Below are positions 63,401-64,000 of a stretch of 64,000 bases of DNA, piece by piece. The number at the start of each line of letters is the position of its first letter. Within the stretch, counting starts at the first letter, position 1. Both the position numbers and the translations under genes were made by a program. The notes below the pieces were generated by a model, which saw only the letters and a list, made by a program, of their open reading frames with translations, made no database searches and had not been told where the DNA came from. The DNA comes from Symbiodinium natans (lineage: Eukaryota > Sar > Dinophyceae > Suessiales > Symbiodiniaceae), in NCBI GenBank assembly GCA_905221605.1, contig CAJNDS010002432.1, forward strand, positions 366,207 to 430,206. Direction: 5' to 3'.

Positions 63401-64000
63401 AGCAGAGTGTGAGCACCAGGCGGCTGCACGAGCGGCTTTGCGCCAGGCCGAGGAAGACAGGAGCCATGCGAAGGAATTGCAGCAGGACCTTGAGAAATGT
63501 CGCAGGGAGCTTTTTGCTCTCAAAGCAGAGCTGGCAGAAAGTGAGCGTTCCAGGCAGTTGGAAGGCATGGAGAAGCTCAGGCACCTCGGGCTTCAGCCAG
63601 AGGAAGCCAACTTTGTGCTGTCGGAACTCGAGCTTTCAGATGCTGGTGCAGCTCGCGAAGTTCGCGAAGTGCTCTTTGATGGCACACCCGAAGACTGCAC
63701 GTCCGAGTGCATCATGAGATGGCATAGAGAGTCCGGCCTAGGAGCAGATTCTTTGATAGCAGTACAAATTCAGCCCGGTTTCGACAGTGAAGGACATGCC
63801 CAAAGTAGTGGCAGTGTGGTGTGCACCTATGACAAGAGGGCAGATGCAGAGGAAGCAGTGATGACATTGCAGGATACCGTGCTCACATCTGCAAGTGGTA
63901 AGCAGTCACGCGTCCAGGCAAAGCTTTTGTCCAACGCTTCAGCTGACCGTGGGGCCGGGCTCTCGCCCGCTGCAGTTTGCACTTCGCCATCAGCAAGGTC
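63401..64000 (+). CDS. Large coiled-coil exon running off the window
   Basis: Acceptor TGTTGGCAG at 63400. Open for ~200 codons to the last base: EHQAAARAALRQAEEDRSHA, LQQDLEKCRRELFALKAELA, then HLGLQPEEANFVLSELELSD, a TPEDCTSECIMRW segment and a Ser-rich end. Residues 1-55 are a coiled coil. It has no stop in the window, which is why start-to-stop ORF lists miss it. Confidence 0.6.

Overview
This window looks like nuclear DNA of a dinoflagellate. The evidence is indirect but consistent. There are interstitial arrays of the TTTAGGG telomere unit. There are tyrosine-recombinase retroelements whose Pol proteins carry a cytosine-5 DNA methyltransferase domain, an arrangement known from Symbiodinium-type genomes. 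Long AGT and other microsatellites occur. From 36.5 kb to the end every recognisable gene or exon lies on the + strand, and the exons are short and separated by introns, one of which appears to use a GC donor. No rRNA, tRNA, CRISPR array or bacterial-type operon was seen.

Layout. (1) 1-3,377: 3' part of a Ngaro/DIRS-like element (element 1) with a 2-oxoglutarate-oxygenase-like domain, RT and RNase H, ending in split direct repeats. (2) 3,378-11,014: element A, with tyrosine recombinase, Gag (two frameshifts), then methyltransferase-RT-RNase H (one in-frame stop, one frameshift), ending in the same kind of split repeats. (3) 11-21 kb: mostly non-coding, with an 0.8-kb AGT array, one intronless multi-pass membrane protein gene (14,792-16,576), a telomere-like array and an ATTC array. 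(4) 21,104-25,780: element B, Gag and a large Pol in the same frame separated by a single UGA in the context UGA-CGG. Pol has an oxygenase-like domain, a methyltransferase and RT, and is cut off inside RNase H. (5) 26-36.4 kb: a LINE graveyard. One LINE family (LINE2, with a C-terminal zinc-knuckle/restriction-like endonuclease region) is present as a near full-length + strand copy (32.2-36.4 kb, poly-A tail) and several decayed copies. A second family (LINE1) is inserted on the minus strand with three copies of a 10-bp target sequence. (6) 36.6-38.9 kb: a Tpt1/KptA (RNA 2'-phosphotransferase)-like coding region with an interrupting C-rich stretch. (7) 39.5-64 kb: host multi-exon genes. Exons were read by eye from frame openness, residue composition and AG/GT borders. 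They include a plastid-type bipartite leader, a RanBP2-type zinc finger formed across a splice junction, a PAN/Apple-like ectodomain with a transmembrane segment, a P-loop NTPase exon and coiled-coil exons running off the window end. A 441-bp near-perfect palindrome and two AGT arrays lie in what is probably an intron of the P-loop gene.

How the parts relate. The three YR-type elements share a Gag with a GKGKGK tract and CCCH knuckle, or homologous Pol modules, but differ in which modules they keep. Element 1 has the oxygenase-like domain without the methyltransferase, A the methyltransferase without the oxygenase-like domain, and B has both. This modular pairing of a DNA methyltransferase and an oxygenase-like domain inside retrotransposons, in a lineage with unusual base modification, is the most interesting system in the window. 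Exon borders in the host region are by eye and approximate unless a phase match is stated.
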